Made by a program: the position numbers and the translations under genes
Assembly (NCBI GenBank): GCA_934339135.1
Contig: CAKRHP010000004.1
Span: forward strand, 62,001 to 126,000
Reading direction: 5' to 3'
Source: an uncultured Lachnospiraceae bacterium
Lineage (GTDB): Bacteria; Bacillota; Clostridia; Lachnospirales; Lachnospiraceae
Length of the DNA: 64,000 bases
Shown here: positions 1-9,135 of the stretch, piece by piece
How positions within the stretch are numbered: the first letter of the stretch is position 1
How the letters are laid out: the number at the start of each line of letters is the position of its first letter
Notes under the pieces: model-generated
Database searches by the model: none
Seen by the model: only the letters and a program-made list of their open reading frames with translations
What the model was told of the DNA's origin: nothing

Positions 1-122
1 TCATCAATCACTATTATTTCAATCTTTTTCAATGACTGTTCCAAAAGCGATTTCAAACAATTCTCAATTGTCTTTTCTCCATTATATACAGGCACAATGA
101 TTGAAACATCAATTTTTTTCAT
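1..122 (-). CDS. Glycosyltransferase family 2, N-terminal fragment (runs off window)
   Basis: Only the first 40 or so codons are inside the window. They start with MKKIDVSIIVPVYNGEKTIE, the typical nucleotide-sugar-binding first strand and P-loop-like VPVYNGE motif of GT-A fold family 2 glycosyltransferases. The ATG (120-122) is preceded on the minus strand by AGGGAGGC at good spacing, so the start is well supported. It lies downstream of the rplQ terminator and probably belongs to a surface-polysaccharide locus outside the window. Donor and acceptor cannot be inferred. Confidence 0.8.
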   Translation of the reverse strand, partial: MKKIDVSIIVPVYNGEKTIENCLKSLLEQSLKKIEIIVID

Positions 123-154
123 GAAATGCCTCCCTTTTTCTTTTCTAGTTTAAA

Positions 155-178
155 AGGCGTGCACATATCATGCACGCC
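155..178 (-). terminator. Terminator after rplQ (end of alpha operon)
   Basis: The 8-bp perfect stem GGCGTGCA/TGCACGCC with a 7-nt loop is followed on the minus strand by TTTT and preceded by an A-rich stretch. It lies about 60 nt past the rplQ stop and before the next glycosyltransferase gene, so it probably ends the ribosomal unit. The T-run is short. Confidence 0.6.
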
Positions 179-235
179 CTCTTTTTCAAATAACTATCCT
201 ATAATATAACTATAAATAGAAATTTCAAATATAAA

Positions 236-778
236 TTATACCAGCTCGATGAGTACCTGCATAGCAGCATCTCCCTTACGCTGACCAATCTTCACGATAC
301 GAGTATAACCACCATTGCCGTTACGCTCAGCATACTTTGGTCCCAGCTCATCCAGTACGATGTTGGAAACATCAACTGTCTTTGTGCCGTTCTTGCGGCC
401 CTGAGCATCTGCAGGAACCTCTGTGATCTTGTACAGAGTCTTCTGCATCTGACGTCTGGCGTGAAGTCTGGAAGGCTGATCCTTCTTGATCTCCTTCTCA
501 ACATTGTCATAAACAGTTACTTTCTTACCGTCTACAACCTCTTTTACTCTCTTACCATCTTTATCCTTACGTGCTACCTTAGCAGTAACAGTTACGGTAT
601 CGAAGTTGTTGCACTCCTTGATTCCCAGTGCAATGATTCCCTCTGCAATCTTGCGGATTTCCTTTGCCTTAGCCTCTGTAGTAATAATCTTTCCGTAGTA
701 AAGCAGATCTGTTACCTGATTACGAAGCAACGCTTTTCTCTGGCTGGAAGTTCTTCCAAGTTTTCTATAGCCTGCCAT
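236..778 (-). CDS. rplQ: 50S ribosomal protein L17, enlarged form
   Basis: L17 of the large subunit. The N-terminal MAGYRKLGRTSSQRKALLRN, the LHARRQ core and the C-terminal GGYTRIVKIGQRKGD are diagnostic. At 180 residues it is about 60 longer than the usual 115-127. The extra material is mainly a charged insert between about residues 54 and 105, before LHARRQ, and a shorter one near residues 120-138. It is the last gene of the alpha operon, 11 nt after rpoA, with AGGAGGTAAGCAA before the ATG. Confidence 0.97.
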   Translation of the reverse strand: MAGYRKLGRTSSQRKALLRNQVTDLLYYGKIITTEAKAKEIRKIAEGIIALGIKECNNFDTVTVTAKVARKDKDGKRVKEVVDGKKVTVYDNVEKEIKKDQPSRLHARRQMQKTLYKITEVPADAQGRKNGTKTVDVSNIVLDELGPKYAERNGNGGYTRIVKIGQRKGDAAMQVLIELV

Positions 779-789
779 TTGCTTACCTC

Positions 790-1752
790 CTAATTATCCT
801 CTCCTAAATTCAGAGAAAGACCTAATTCATTTAACTTTGCTAAAACCTCGTCCAAAGACTTACGTCCAAGGTTTCTTACTTTCATCATGTCCTCTGATGT
901 ACGGTTACACAGTTCCTCAACTGTATTGATACCTGCTCTCTTCAAGCAGTTGTATGAACGAACGGAAAGCTCCAGTTCGTCGATGTTCATCTCGAGAACT
1001 TTCTCCTTGTCATCTTCCTCAGATGGTGCAATGATCACTGCCTTCTTTGCATTCTCTGAAAGGTTGATGAATGAGTTCAAGTGAACACTGAGCACCTTTG
1101 CTGCCAGACTGACAGCATCGCTTGGCTCAATCGTTCCGTTTGTGAATATCTCAAGTGTCAGCTTATCATAATCTGTAATCTGACCAACACGAGTATTTTC
1201 AATCTGAATATTTACTCTCTCTACCGGAGTGAAGATAGAGTCAATGGCGATCACATTGATCGGCAGGTCATCTCTCTTGTTTTTGTCGGAGCTGACATAA
1301 CCACGTCCATTGACAATCGTCATCTCGATGTAGAGCTTGCAGTCAGGACCACCACTGAGTGTAGCGATTACCTGATCAGGGTTCACGATCTCAATATCGG
1401 AATCTACCTGAATGTCTGCTGCTGTAACTACGCCTTCGCCGGAAGCCTCGATATATGCTGTCTTAACTTCATCGGAGTCGCTGTTGTTTTTGATTGCTAA
1501 ACTCTTGATGTTCATGATGATCTCTGTAACATCTTCCTTTACTCCGGGAATGGAGCTGAACTCATGAACGACGCCATCAATCTTAATATGACTAACAGCT
1601 GTACCCGGCAATGATGAAAGCATAATTCTTCTGAGAGAATTACCCAAAGTCGTACCGTATCCTCTTTCCAGAGGTTCTACAACAAAACGTCCATATTTCT
1701 TATCTTCTGAAATCTCAACAATCTCAATATTTGGTTCTTTAAAATCAAGCAC
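790..1752 (-). CDS. rpoA: DNA-directed RNA polymerase alpha subunit
   Basis: Alpha subunit of RNA polymerase, 320 residues. The N-terminal dimerisation and assembly domain shows [20 protein letters not shown] near residue 30. The C-terminal domain shows the helix-hairpin region with [11 protein letters not shown] near residue 293, which contacts UP elements and activators. The start is a GTG at 1750-1752 placed 8 nt after GGAGG. It sits between rpsD and rplQ as in most Firmicutes. Its length is normal for the family. Confidence 0.98.
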   Translation of the reverse strand: MLDFKEPNIEIVEISEDKKYGRFVVEPLERGYGTTLGNSLRRIMLSSLPGTAVSHIKIDGVVHEFSSIPGVKEDVTEIIMNIKSLAIKNNSDSDEVKTAYIEASGEGVVTAADIQVDSDIEIVNPDQVIATLSGGPDCKLYIEMTIVNGRGYVSSDKNKRDDLPINVIAIDSIFTPVERVNIQIENTRVGQITDYDKLTLEIFTNGTIEPSDAVSLAAKVLSVHLNSFINLSENAKKAVIIAPSEEDDKEKVLEMNIDELELSVRSYNCLKRAGINTVEELCNRTSEDMMKVRNLGRKSLDEVLAKLNELGLSLNLGEDN

Positions 1753-1797
1753 TCCAGGACCCTCCTTTTGGGTTTATGCTCACATGCTATCCGGTTA

Positions 1798-2391
1798 TTA
1801 CTTAGAATATAACTCGACGATAAGCACTTCATTTACAGGAACATCAATCTGCTCTCTTGTAGGAATTTCCTTAACCGTACCGGTCAGAGTCTCATGATCA
1901 GCCTCAAGCCAATCAGGAATCAGTCTGCCTTCGGTTGTCTCCAGAACATCTTTGTATCTCTGGTATCCCTTAACTTTTTCCTTGATCTCGATCTTGTCAC
2001 CCGGCTTAACGGTGTAAGATGGAATGTTTACGCACTTACCATTTACAAGTACATGCTTGTGACCAACGATCTGACGAGCTTCTTTTCTGGTACGCGCATA
2101 TCCCATACGGAATACTACATTGTCCAGTCTCTGCTCAAGGAGAATCATAAGGTTCTCACCGGTTGTACCGTATTTTAACTTCTGTGCCTTTGCAAAATTG
2201 TTACGGAATGGTTTCTCAAGAACACCGTAGATGAATTTTGCTTTCTGCTTCTCTTTTAACTGTAATGCATACTCACTTGGCTTTCTGCCAGCGCGAACAT
2301 TTCTCTTAGACTTCTTATCAAGTCCCATGTATGCAGGCTCAATACCAAGAGCTCTACATCTCTTCAGTACAGGCGTCATATCTCTTGCCAT
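1798..2391 (-). CDS. rpsD: 30S ribosomal protein S4
   Basis: S4, a primary 16S rRNA binder that nucleates 30S assembly, 197 residues. It begins MARDMTPVLKRCRALG and carries the S4 RNA-binding domain near residues 90-150 (LEQRLDNVVFRMGYA, then QIVGHKHVLVNG). In many bacteria S4 is the autogenous repressor of the alpha operon. Here rpsD is embedded between rpsK and rpoA, whereas in Bacillus it is monocistronic. That makes the structured region upstream of rpsM a possible S4 target. Confidence 0.98.
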   Translation of the reverse strand: MARDMTPVLKRCRALGIEPAYMGLDKKSKRNVRAGRKPSEYALQLKEKQKAKFIYGVLEKPFRNNFAKAQKLKYGTTGENLMILLEQRLDNVVFRMGYARTRKEARQIVGHKHVLVNGKCVNIPSYTVKPGDKIEIKEKVKGYQRYKDVLETTEGRLIPDWLEADHETLTGTVKEIPTREQIDVPVNEVLIVELYSK

Positions 2392-2422
2392 TTCTATATC
2401 CTCCTAATCTGGTAATCATTGA

Positions 2423-2818
2423 TTAAACACGACGACGCTTCGGTGGGCGGCATCCATTATGTGGTACAGGTGTTACGTCTCTGATGCTTGTTACATCGAT
2501 ACCGCATGCCTGCAGTGCACGAATTGCTGCCTCACGGCCTGAACCAGGTCCTTTAACCATAACGTCAACAGATGTCAAACCATGTGGCAGAGCTGCTTTT
2601 GCTGCTGTCTCTGCAGCCATCTGAGCTGCATATGGAGTTGACTTCTTGGATCCTCTGAATCCTAATCCGCCTGCGCTTGCCCAGGAAATAGCATTTCCTT
2701 CTGAATCTGTAAGCGTAACGATTGTATTATTAAAGGAAGACTGAATGTGTGCCTGTCCATGTCCGACATTCTTCTTGACACGCTTCTTTGTTGCCTTCTT
2801 TGTTGCTACTTTAGCCAT
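2423..2818 (-). CDS. rpsK: 30S ribosomal protein S11
   Basis: S11 of the 30S platform, 131 residues. Core motifs are [29 protein letters not shown] and the C-terminal [18 protein letters not shown]. The ATG at 2816-2818 (MAKVATKK) is chosen because GGAGG lies 8 nt upstream. An in-frame TTG two codons earlier would crowd that site. It follows rpsM by about 50 nt. Confidence 0.98.
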   Translation of the reverse strand: MAKVATKKATKKRVKKNVGHGQAHIQSSFNNTIVTLTDSEGNAISWASAGGLGFRGSKKSTPYAAQMAAETAAKAALPHGLTSVDVMVKGPGSGREAAIRALQACGIDVTSIRDVTPVPHNGCRPPKRRRV

Positions 2819-2872
2819 TATCAAACCCTCCTAGTTAGATTTTGGTAGAGTGTCTAACTGTTCCTACCTAAA

Positions 2873-3241
2873 TTACTTTTTCTTATTAGCGACAGTACGC
2901 TTAGGACCCTTACGAGTTCTGGCATTTGTCTTTGTCTTCTGTCCACGAACCGGCAGACCCTTTCTATGACGAATACCTCTGTAACATCCGATTTCCTGTA
3001 ATCTCTTGATGTTCATAGCGATCTCTCTACGAAGATCACCCTCTACTGTCTGTGTCTCATCAATGACATCACGGATACGGGATACTTCCTCGTCCGTAAG
3101 ATCCTTGACACGAGTGTCAGGATTGACATTAGCTGCTGCCAAAATACGCTTAGAGCTGGCAAGTCCGATACCGTAAATATAGGTAAGACCAATCTCTACA
3201 CGCTTCTCTCTTGGTAAATCTACACCACTAATACGAGCCAT
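2873..3241 (-). CDS. rpsM: 30S ribosomal protein S13
   Basis: S13 of the 30S head, 122 residues. It starts [20 protein letters not shown] and ends with the basic [17 protein letters not shown] tail that reaches the P-site tRNA. ATG is preceded by GGAGGTGTAAAGTACAC. It is the first gene after a 450-nt non-coding stretch that separates it from rpmJ. Confidence 0.98.
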   Translation of the reverse strand: MARISGVDLPREKRVEIGLTYIYGIGLASSKRILAAANVNPDTRVKDLTDEEVSRIRDVIDETQTVEGDLRREIAMNIKRLQEIGCYRGIRHRKGLPVRGQKTKTNARTRKGPKRTVANKKK

Positions 3242-3691
3242 GTGTACTTTACACCTCCGTTAATTTTTAAGTTTTACTATAGTTTCGTGGCAGGTAAAAC
3301 TGCCGGTCACACAGGAATGACTCCCGTGCTTTCAGTGATTTCGATGAGGGAATAGATGGTTCCTTCATCTTCAGCCGCTTTAAATTGTAATCCCACTGCA
3401 TAGACATTTTTCTCTATGACAGCACTATTGCTGTCCCTCGGGATCGCCTGCGAATTGACGATCGATCTATGCCGCAGTCATCATCTGCCATGGCAGGATC
3501 ATCCAACAATGAAAATGACACATCGTTCGGATGAGACGGGTAATCACTCCGTCTACAATGTCACAGTGCGTATGCCTTTGCTGACATTCGCCAATGCTAA
3601 GGCACGAAAGAAACGCACCATAATTACAGAAAGCAAGTTCTATCTTAACAACAGAAAAGCCAAAGTATCTGCTTTGGTTTCTGTTCTCTCA
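3242..3691 (-). ncRNA. Structured non-coding leader between rpmJ and rpsM
   Basis: This 450-nt gap in the alpha operon has no plausible gene. The only long plus-strand frame overlaps rpmJ. Read on the minus strand it contains several hairpins: a 36-nt stem-loop at 3650-3685 with arms AACAGAAA..CCAAAG / CTTTGG..TTTCTGTT, GACAGCA/TGCTGTC at 3418-3435, CATAGA/TCTATG at about 3399-3418, the palindrome TGCCATGGCA near 3488-3497, and GGCAG/CTGCC near 3290-3305 just before rpsM. That density suggests a structured 5' leader, perhaps an autogenous ribosomal-protein leader (S4 is the repressor of this operon in E. coli). The assignment is inferred. Confidence 0.5.
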
Positions 3692-3805
3692 TTAGCCCTG
3701 TCTCTGTTTGTGTCTAGGATTCTCACAGATTACTCTGATACGACCCTTTCTCTTGATGACCTTACATTTTTCGCAAATCGGTTTTACTGAAGATCTAACT
3801 TTCAC
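3692..3805 (-). CDS. rpmJ: 50S ribosomal protein L36
   Basis: L36, 37 residues, zinc-binding type. The sequence starts [20 protein letters not shown] and ends PRHKQRQG, with the ligands CxxC...C...H (C11, C14, C27, H32). The start is GTG at 3803-3805, placed after AAAGGAGG. It is the first gene of the unit running to rplQ, with its own promoter and separated from infA by a terminator. Confidence 0.95.
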   Translation of the reverse strand: MKVRSSVKPICEKCKVIKRKGRIRVICENPRHKQRQG

Positions 3806-3839
3806 AGCAATAACCTCCTTTCAGAAAAGTCCATTAACC

Positions 3840-3868
3840 ACTATATCACAATTTTTGTGTCAATGCAA
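3840..3868 (-). promoter_or_regulatory. Promoter for rpmJ-rpsM-rpsK-rpsD-rpoA-rplQ
   Basis: On the minus strand, -35 TTGCAT (3863-3868) and -10 TATAGT (3840-3845) are separated by 17 bp, with an extended TG one base before the -10. It lies directly downstream of the infA terminator and about 35 nt before the rpmJ start codon, so the alpha section can be transcribed independently. Confidence 0.65.
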
Positions 3869-3886
3869 GTACAAGTTTTATTTTTT

Positions 3887-3935
3887 GTAAAAACGGGGAT
3901 ATCTCTGCCATTACAGCAAAGATATCCCCGTTTAT
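3887..3935 (-). terminator. Strong terminator after infA
   Basis: The 12-13-bp stem AACGGGGATATCT/AGATATCCCCGTT is followed on the minus strand by TTTTT. It is located 16 nt past the infA stop. It separates adk-map-infA from the alpha section. Confidence 0.85.
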
Positions 3936-3951
3936 GAACTGGTTCAAAGAA

Positions 3952-4170
3952 TTATTTATCTCTCCAGGTAATACGTCCCTTTGTCAGATCGTATGGGGAC
4001 ATTTCCATGGTCACCTTATCGCCCGGCAGGATACGGATAAAGTTCTTCCGAAGCTTTCCGCTGATATGTGCCAGCACCTGATGACCATTCTCCAGCTCTA
4101 CCTTAAACATTGCGTTTGGCAGCTTCTCCACTACGATACCTTCAATTTCAATTACATCTTCCTTTGACAT
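3952..4170 (-). CDS. infA: Translation initiation factor IF-1
   Basis: IF-1, 72 residues, a single S1/OB-fold protein that occupies the A site during initiation. Diagnostic pieces are [40 protein letters not shown] and [14 protein letters not shown]. The ATG at 4168-4170 is preceded by GGAGGAAAT. It lies 13 nt after map, the usual adk-map-infA order. Confidence 0.97.
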   Translation of the reverse strand: MSKEDVIEIEGIVVEKLPNAMFKVELENGHQVLAHISGKLRKNFIRILPGDKVTMEMSPYDLTKGRITWRDK

Positions 4171-4183
4171 ATTTCCTCCATTC

Positions 4184-4969
4184 TTACGCCTTGATCGTTT
4201 CATAATTGTGATCCCATTCCGGATAGGATAAGAGCTCCGGCTCTCCCTCGGTGATCAGGACCGTATTTTCATAATGTGCGGAATTCAGAGAATCCTGTGT
4301 GACCACTGTCCAGTCATCCTCCAGCACCCATACCTCCCAGGTGCCCATATTGATCATCGGCTCGATCGCCAATGTCATACCCGGACGAAGCTTCATGCCT
4401 CTGCCGATCGGTTTGTAGTTTGGAATCTGTGGATCCTCGTGAAGATTTTCTCCAACACCATGACCAACCAGATCACGTACGACTCCATATCCGTTTGCCT
4501 CGGCATAATCCTGAACTGCCTTGGAAATCTCAAACAGGTGATTGCCTGCCTTTGCAAACTTGATGCCCTCAAAAAAGCTCTGACGGGTCACATCAATGAG
4601 ACGCTGATTCTCCTCGGATATCTGACCAACCCCATGGGTTCTGGCCGCATCGGAATGATATCCCTTGTAGATAACACCTGCATCAAGACTGACAATATCG
4701 CCTTCCTTCAGGATCCTCTTTTTGCTTGGAATCCCGTGAACGACCTCGTCATTAACGGATACACAGATGGATGCCGGATACCCCTGATAATTCAGGAAGG
4801 ACGGGATGCAGTCATAGCTGCGGATCACTTCCTCACCTTTCCGGTTAATGTCCATCGTCGAGATACCCGGGCGGATGATCTTTTCCATCTCCTGATGAAC
4901 GATGGATAAAATCCTTCCTGCCTCTCTCATAAGCTCGATCTCGTGTTCTGATTTAATTGTAACTGACAT
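4184..4969 (-). CDS. map: Methionine aminopeptidase type I
   Basis: Removes the N-terminal Met from nascent proteins. At 261 residues it has the pita-bread fold signature metal ligands: [18 protein letters not shown] (two Asp), [12 protein letters not shown] (His) and the C-terminal TLAIEPMIN and ENTVLIT Glu positions. Transcribed between adk and infA. The start at [14 protein letters not shown] matches the family's usual N-terminus. Confidence 0.97.
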   Translation of the reverse strand: MSVTIKSEHEIELMREAGRILSIVHQEMEKIIRPGISTMDINRKGEEVIRSYDCIPSFLNYQGYPASICVSVNDEVVHGIPSKKRILKEGDIVSLDAGVIYKGYHSDAARTHGVGQISEENQRLIDVTRQSFFEGIKFAKAGNHLFEISKAVQDYAEANGYGVVRDLVGHGVGENLHEDPQIPNYKPIGRGMKLRPGMTLAIEPMINMGTWEVWVLEDDWTVVTQDSLNSAHYENTVLITEGEPELLSYPEWDHNYETIKA

Positions 4970-5048
4970 AGTATGCCTTCTTTCCTCATCTATTATAATG
5001 AATTTTTAGTCGTCGCGCCGACACGGCTGGAAATCCGCCGGTGTGATC

Positions 5049-5693
5049 TTATTTCTGATCCAGGATTGCACAGATATCCTTGAAGCCCTGCTCTAATCCT
5101 GTAGTTCCATCGATGACACGAAGGATGCCTTCGTTCTTATAATAATCGATCAACGGAGCTGTCTGCTCATGATAAACTTCCAGTCTTTTCTTTACTGTCT
5201 CCGGCTCATCGTCCTTACGGATCACAAGCTCTTTTCCGCATTTATCACAAATTCCCTCTTTCTTTGGAGGAATATTGACAATATGATAGGTTGCACCACA
5301 TGAGCAGACTCTTCTGCCGCTCATTCTGTCGATAATGACCTGATCGTCAAGAGCGATCTCGATCGCATGATCAACCTTCTCGCCGGTAGCTGCCAGAGCC
5401 TTTGTCAAAGCCTCTGCCTGTGGGATTGTTCTTGGAAATCCATCCAGTACATAACCGTTCTTGGCATCGTCCTGATGAATTCTGTCAACAACGAGATCAC
5501 AGGTAAGCTCATCCGGAACAAGCTCGCCGGCATCCATATAACCCTTTGCTTTCTTTCCAAGCTCTGTACCGTTTTTGATATTCTCACGGAAAATATCACC
5601 GGTGGAAATATGAGGAATGCCATACTTCTCTGAAATCTTGCCAGCGTGTGTTCCTTTTCCGGCACCAGGTGCCCCCAACATAATAATCTTCAT
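5049..5693 (-). CDS. adk: Adenylate kinase
   Basis: Interconverts AMP and ATP with two ADP. 214 residues, long-lid form. The P-loop is [11 protein letters not shown] (residues 7-17), the AMP site GDIFRENI, and the lid carries a four-Cys zinc site: CSCGATYH then CDKCGKE. It is the first gene of the adk-map-infA unit, with its own promoter just upstream. Confidence 0.98.
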   Translation of the reverse strand: MKIIMLGAPGAGKGTHAGKISEKYGIPHISTGDIFRENIKNGTELGKKAKGYMDAGELVPDELTCDLVVDRIHQDDAKNGYVLDGFPRTIPQAEALTKALAATGEKVDHAIEIALDDQVIIDRMSGRRVCSCGATYHIVNIPPKKEGICDKCGKELVIRKDDEPETVKKRLEVYHEQTAPLIDYYKNEGILRVIDGTTGLEQGFKDICAILDQK

Positions 5694-5756
5694 GAATATA
5701 TTCTCCTTTCACTTACATCATACCCTTTACATCTTAAAAAAAGACGTCCATAGAAT

Positions 5757-5785
5757 ATGATACCCCAAGGTGGTTTATTTTTCAA
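5757..5785 (-). promoter_or_regulatory. Promoter for adk-map-infA
   Basis: Minus-strand -35 TTGAAA (5780-5785), 17-bp spacer, -10 TATCAT (5757-5762). It is located between the inserted glycosyltransferase gene and adk. Confidence 0.75.
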
Positions 5786-5836
5786 CCGTTTTTTACGGCA
5801 TTCTACGGCACTTCTGTATAACACGATAGGAAATGA

Positions 5837-6799
5837 TCATCTTTCCTTTTCCTCCCAGGTGCGTTCACTGATAATATACCTCGGTCTGTGCTTTACTTCC
5901 ATATAGATCTTGCCAATATACTCTCCCAATACACCGAGACAGATGAGCTGCACACCACCGATAAAGCAGATAATGCTGATGGTACTTGCCCAGCCCACTA
6001 CACTGTTTTTCATGAATACCATCACAAAAGTCCAAATGATCGCCAGAAAACTGAGAACGGATATAAATGTACCAAGCCCGGTAATAATACGGATCGGCTT
6101 TATACTCAGGCTGGTAATACCGTCAAATGCCAACGCCAGCATTTTACGCAGAGGATAGTGACTTTCACCGGCAATACGCTCATGACGTTCATAATATACG
6201 CTGGTGCTTTTAAATCCGACCAAAGGAAACATTCCCCTTAAAAAAAGATTCACCTCTTTAAAATTGGCAAATTCCTGCAGCACTCTGGAAGATACCAAAC
6301 GATAGTCCGCATGGTTAAAGACAACCTCTGCTCCCATCGCATACAGAAGCTTGTAAAAACTCTCTGCGGTAAATCTTTTGAAAAACGTGTCTGTTTCCCG
6401 TTTGCTGCGCACACCGTAAACAATCTCACATCCATCCAGATATGCATCCACCATATCATTCATGGCGTTGATATCATCCTGTCCGTCGCAGTCAATGGAG
6501 ATCGTGATGTCTGCTTTGTCCTTCGCTTCCATCAGACCTGCCAGCACGGCATTCTGATGACCGCGGTTCCGGCTCTGGGATATCCCGATAAAATGTTCAT
6601 CCTTCTGTGCCAGTTCGGTAATGATCTCCCAAGTGCGGTCTTTACTGCCGTCATTGACAAAAAGAACACGGCTTTCATCTGAAATCTTGCCCTTGTCTGC
6701 CAGCTCATTGATCTTTGCAAGAAATTCCCCACTGGTGATCGGAAGCACTTCTTCCTCATTGTAGCATGGTATGACTATATATAAGATTGGTTTCTCCAT
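5837..6799 (-). CDS. Polyprenyl-phosphate glycosyltransferase (GtrB/YkcC-like, GT2)
   Basis: 320-residue membrane-anchored family 2 glycosyltransferase. The N-terminal catalytic domain starts LYIVIPCYNEEEVL and has the SIDCDGQDD metal site near residue 100. Two C-terminal membrane spans (about residues 235-260 and 270-295) match enzymes that transfer sugars to undecaprenyl or dolichyl phosphate. The ATG at 6797-6799 (MEKPILY) is chosen because GAGG lies 6 nt upstream. It has its own promoter and sits as an extra monocistron between secY and adk, which are normally adjacent. Its substrate is unknown. Confidence 0.88.
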   Translation of the reverse strand: MEKPILYIVIPCYNEEEVLPITSGEFLAKINELADKGKISDESRVLFVNDGSKDRTWEIITELAQKDEHFIGISQSRNRGHQNAVLAGLMEAKDKADITISIDCDGQDDINAMNDMVDAYLDGCEIVYGVRSKRETDTFFKRFTAESFYKLLYAMGAEVVFNHADYRLVSSRVLQEFANFKEVNLFLRGMFPLVGFKSTSVYYERHERIAGESHYPLRKMLALAFDGITSLSIKPIRIITGLGTFISVLSFLAIIWTFVMVFMKNSVVGWASTISIICFIGGVQLICLGVLGEYIGKIYMEVKHRPRYIISERTWEEKER

Positions 6800-6875
6800 T
6801 TTGTACCTCATTTCCCCTATTAAAACAGATCTTATTTCAACAGACCCATCGTTCCAGTTATTTTAAATCTTTTTT

Positions 6876-6904
6876 ATTATACCCAAAAATATCCATTGAT
6901 ACAA
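6876..6904 (-). promoter_or_regulatory. Promoter of the inserted glycosyltransferase gene
   Basis: Minus-strand -35 TTGTAT (6899-6904), 17-bp spacer, perfect -10 TATAAT (6876-6881), 77 nt before the start codon. The rest of the 6800-7150 gap holds only this promoter and the secY terminator. Confidence 0.75.
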
Positions 6905-7011
6905 TATGTGCAGCCACACAATTCCGAAAATAGTCCCCTTCTGACTACCGAAAAAGGCAGCCCGTGTGCGTTTTCTCTTCTTTCCCATATGTTATAGGCA
7001 TTTCTATCTAC

Positions 7012-7060
7012 AAAAAATCTCCCGCATCCGTACAGTGGCTGTGCACGGATACAGGAGATC
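7012..7060 (-). terminator. Terminator after secY
   Basis: The long stem ATCTCC..ATCCGT / ACGGAT..GGAGAT is followed on the minus strand by six T residues, about 90 nt past the secY stop. It isolates rplO-secY from the glycosyltransferase gene. Confidence 0.85.
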
Positions 7061-7150
7061 CCGATTTACTCTTTTCGATGCTTGGGCAAAAGCCAGATAA
7101 CACTTCACTTTCACCTCATACATATATCATCGCAAAAACTGCTGCAGTAA

Positions 7151-8488
7151 TTACTCGCTGATAAAGCCTCTGTAATGACGAACCAGCATCTGTGACTCGA
7201 TCTGCTTCAATGTCTCGATGACAACACCTACGATAATGATCATAGATGTACCACCGAAGGATACGTCTGCACCAAATGCACCGGATACAAAGATCGGAAC
7301 GAAAGATGCAAAGGACAGACCAGCTGCACCAATAAAGATAATGCTGTTGAGTACATTGGTCAGATAATCCATCGTCGGCTTACCCGGACGGATACCCGGA
7401 ATAAATCCACCCTGCTTCTTCATATTCATTGCAATCTCCTGTGGATTGAAGGTGATTGATGTATAGAAGTATGCAAAGAAGATGATCAATACAATATAAA
7501 TAACAAGTCCTAAGGTATACTTGAACTCGCCCCAGCTCTCTAAATTACACCATGCGTTCTGATTCAGCACCTTCAGGAACTTCTGGAAAAGTGATGCCCC
7601 GGCACCGGATGCCGGCTGAATACCTGCAAAGTTTGCAATAACGATCGGCATAGAGAACAGGGATCCTGCAAAGATAACAGGGATAACACCTGCGGTGTTT
7701 ACCTTCAGCGGAATGTGAGAAGACTGGCCACCAACAAGTTTACGACCTCTGGTCTTCTGAGAATACTGTACGCTGATTCTTCTCTCACCATCGGAAAGAT
7801 AGATGATAAATACAACCATACCTACCAGTACGCCGATAATGATAACGGCAGCAAGCAGACTGTTTACTGTTGTTGTTGCGTTCTTAACGAACTTATTGAA
7901 CAATGAGCTCATATCCTCCGGCATACGGGATACGATGTTGTATAACAGGATGATGGAGATACCATTTCCTACACCGTGCTCTGTAATCTGCTCACCAAGC
8001 CACATCAGAAGAGCAGAACCTGCTGTCATGGATACGATACAAACTGTGATGGATGTAAATGTTGCGCCACCGGTCAACAGACCCTGACTTGCAAAGCCGA
8101 TCGCCATAGCAGCACTCTCCATCAGAGAAAGTGCAATTGTTACATATCTCGTGTACTCAGAGATTTTCTTTCTTCCCTCTTCGCCGTCCTTATGCAGCTC
8201 CTCGAGACGAGGAATTGCGATCGTAAGCAGCTGTAAGATAATGGAAGATGTGATATACGGTGTAATGTTCAGTGCGAAAATAGACATTTTCTCAAAGGAA
8301 CCACCGGTCAACTGATTAAAGAAATCCAGGGAGTTCTGATCTGCGAACCACTGTGAAATGTAGTCGGCATCTACACCCGGGATTGGAAGCTGGCATCCGA
8401 TACGCACTACAACAAGGATGAAGAGTGTGTAAAGGATCTTTTTTCTCAAATCCTTAATCTTAAATGCATTGCGGACTGTTTCGAACAT
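7151..8488 (-). CDS. secY: Preprotein translocase subunit SecY
   Basis: Channel-forming subunit of the SecYEG translocon in the cytoplasmic membrane. 445 residues with about ten membrane spans. Recognisable segments are GCQLPIPGVDAD near the N-terminus, PYITSSIILQLL, EHGVGNGISIILL, the SSHIPLKVNTAGVIPVIFA loop and the C-terminal GFIPGIRPGKPT. It begins 2 nt after rplO and is followed by a terminator, so here adk is not in the same unit. Confidence 0.98.
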   Translation of the reverse strand: MFETVRNAFKIKDLRKKILYTLFILVVVRIGCQLPIPGVDADYISQWFADQNSLDFFNQLTGGSFEKMSIFALNITPYITSSIILQLLTIAIPRLEELHKDGEEGRKKISEYTRYVTIALSLMESAAMAIGFASQGLLTGGATFTSITVCIVSMTAGSALLMWLGEQITEHGVGNGISIILLYNIVSRMPEDMSSLFNKFVKNATTTVNSLLAAVIIIGVLVGMVVFIIYLSDGERRISVQYSQKTRGRKLVGGQSSHIPLKVNTAGVIPVIFAGSLFSMPIVIANFAGIQPASGAGASLFQKFLKVLNQNAWCNLESWGEFKYTLGLVIYIVLIIFFAYFYTSITFNPQEIAMNMKKQGGFIPGIRPGKPTMDYLTNVLNSIIFIGAAGLSFASFVPIFVSGAFGADVSFGGTSMIIIVGVVIETLKQIESQMLVRHYRGFISE

Positions 8489-8490
8489 CC

Positions 8491-8931
8491 TTAGATCACC
8501 TCAGCTTTTCCACCAAGAGCTTCGATCTTCTCAGCAGCACTCTTACTGAATGCATTTACCTGAACTGTGAGCTTCTTAGTTAATTCTCCATTTCCGAGTA
8601 TCTTAACTCCATCCTTAGGATTACTGATAACACCTGCCTCAAGCAAAGAAGCTACAGTAACGACTGCACCATCTTCAAACTTGTTAAGCTTATCTACATT
8701 GATTGCAACGATTTCCTTAGAGTTGATGTTTGTGAAACCTCTCTTAGGAATACGTCTGTACAGTGGCATCTGACCACCCTCGAAACCTGGACGTGGTGCG
8801 CCTGAACGAGCCTTCTGACCCTTATGTCCCTTACCTGCTGTCTTACCGTTTCCTGATCCATGTCCACGGCCTCTTCTGAAATTGTTGCTCTGCTTTGAGC
8901 CTTCTGCTGGTCTGAGTGTTGATAAATTCAT
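8491..8931 (-). CDS. rplO: 50S ribosomal protein L15
   Basis: L15, 146 residues. The N-terminus is [13 protein letters not shown], followed by the glycine-rich [20 protein letters not shown] and [17 protein letters not shown]. The ATG at 8929-8931 is chosen because AGGAGG lies 9 nt upstream. A 40-codon in-frame extension upstream lies in the leader and is not L15-like. It heads a two-gene unit with secY. Confidence 0.97.
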   Translation of the reverse strand: MNLSTLRPAEGSKQSNNFRRGRGHGSGNGKTAGKGHKGQKARSGAPRPGFEGGQMPLYRRIPKRGFTNINSKEIVAINVDKLNKFEDGAVVTVASLLEAGVISNPKDGVKILGNGELTKKLTVQVNAFSKSAAEKIEALGGKAEVI

Positions 8932-9091
8932 TGTAATTACCTCCTGATAATAAATACTAACGGGCTGCGCGCTTCCCCGGTCATTTTGCGGATTGACCGA
9001 TTCCGACGCAGGGTATGACCAATACCCCTTAAATGAGAACGGTAATCTCATTTACCCTCGCAATTGTTACATGTGTCTGTAAAATGACACA
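8932..9091 (-). ncRNA. Structured leader of rplO-secY
   Basis: From the predicted start point near 9091 to the rplO ribosome binding site the minus strand can form AAATGAGA..TCTCATTT, GGGTAT/ATACCC and GGTCA..TGACC hairpins in succession. A terminator and a new promoter between rpmD and rplO are unusual, and a leader of about 160 nt suggests post-transcriptional control. The ligand is unknown. Confidence 0.45.
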
Positions 9092-9097
9092 TCATAT

Positions 9098-9103
9098 ACT
9101 ATA
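9098..9103 (-). promoter_or_regulatory. Extended -10 promoter for rplO-secY
   Basis: The minus strand reads TGTTATAGT: a -10 TATAGT with the TG extension. No good -35 hexamer is visible at 17 bp, so strength is uncertain. It lies between the rpmD terminator and rplO. Confidence 0.5.
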
Positions 9104-9135
9104 ACACAATCTTTTCGAAAAGAAAAGACCTGATC

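Noticed and set aside
3416..3790. 124-codon plus-strand frame in the rpmJ-rpsM gap
   Set aside because: It overlaps rpmJ in antisense, has no credible ribosome site and no protein-like composition. The region is better explained as a structured leader.
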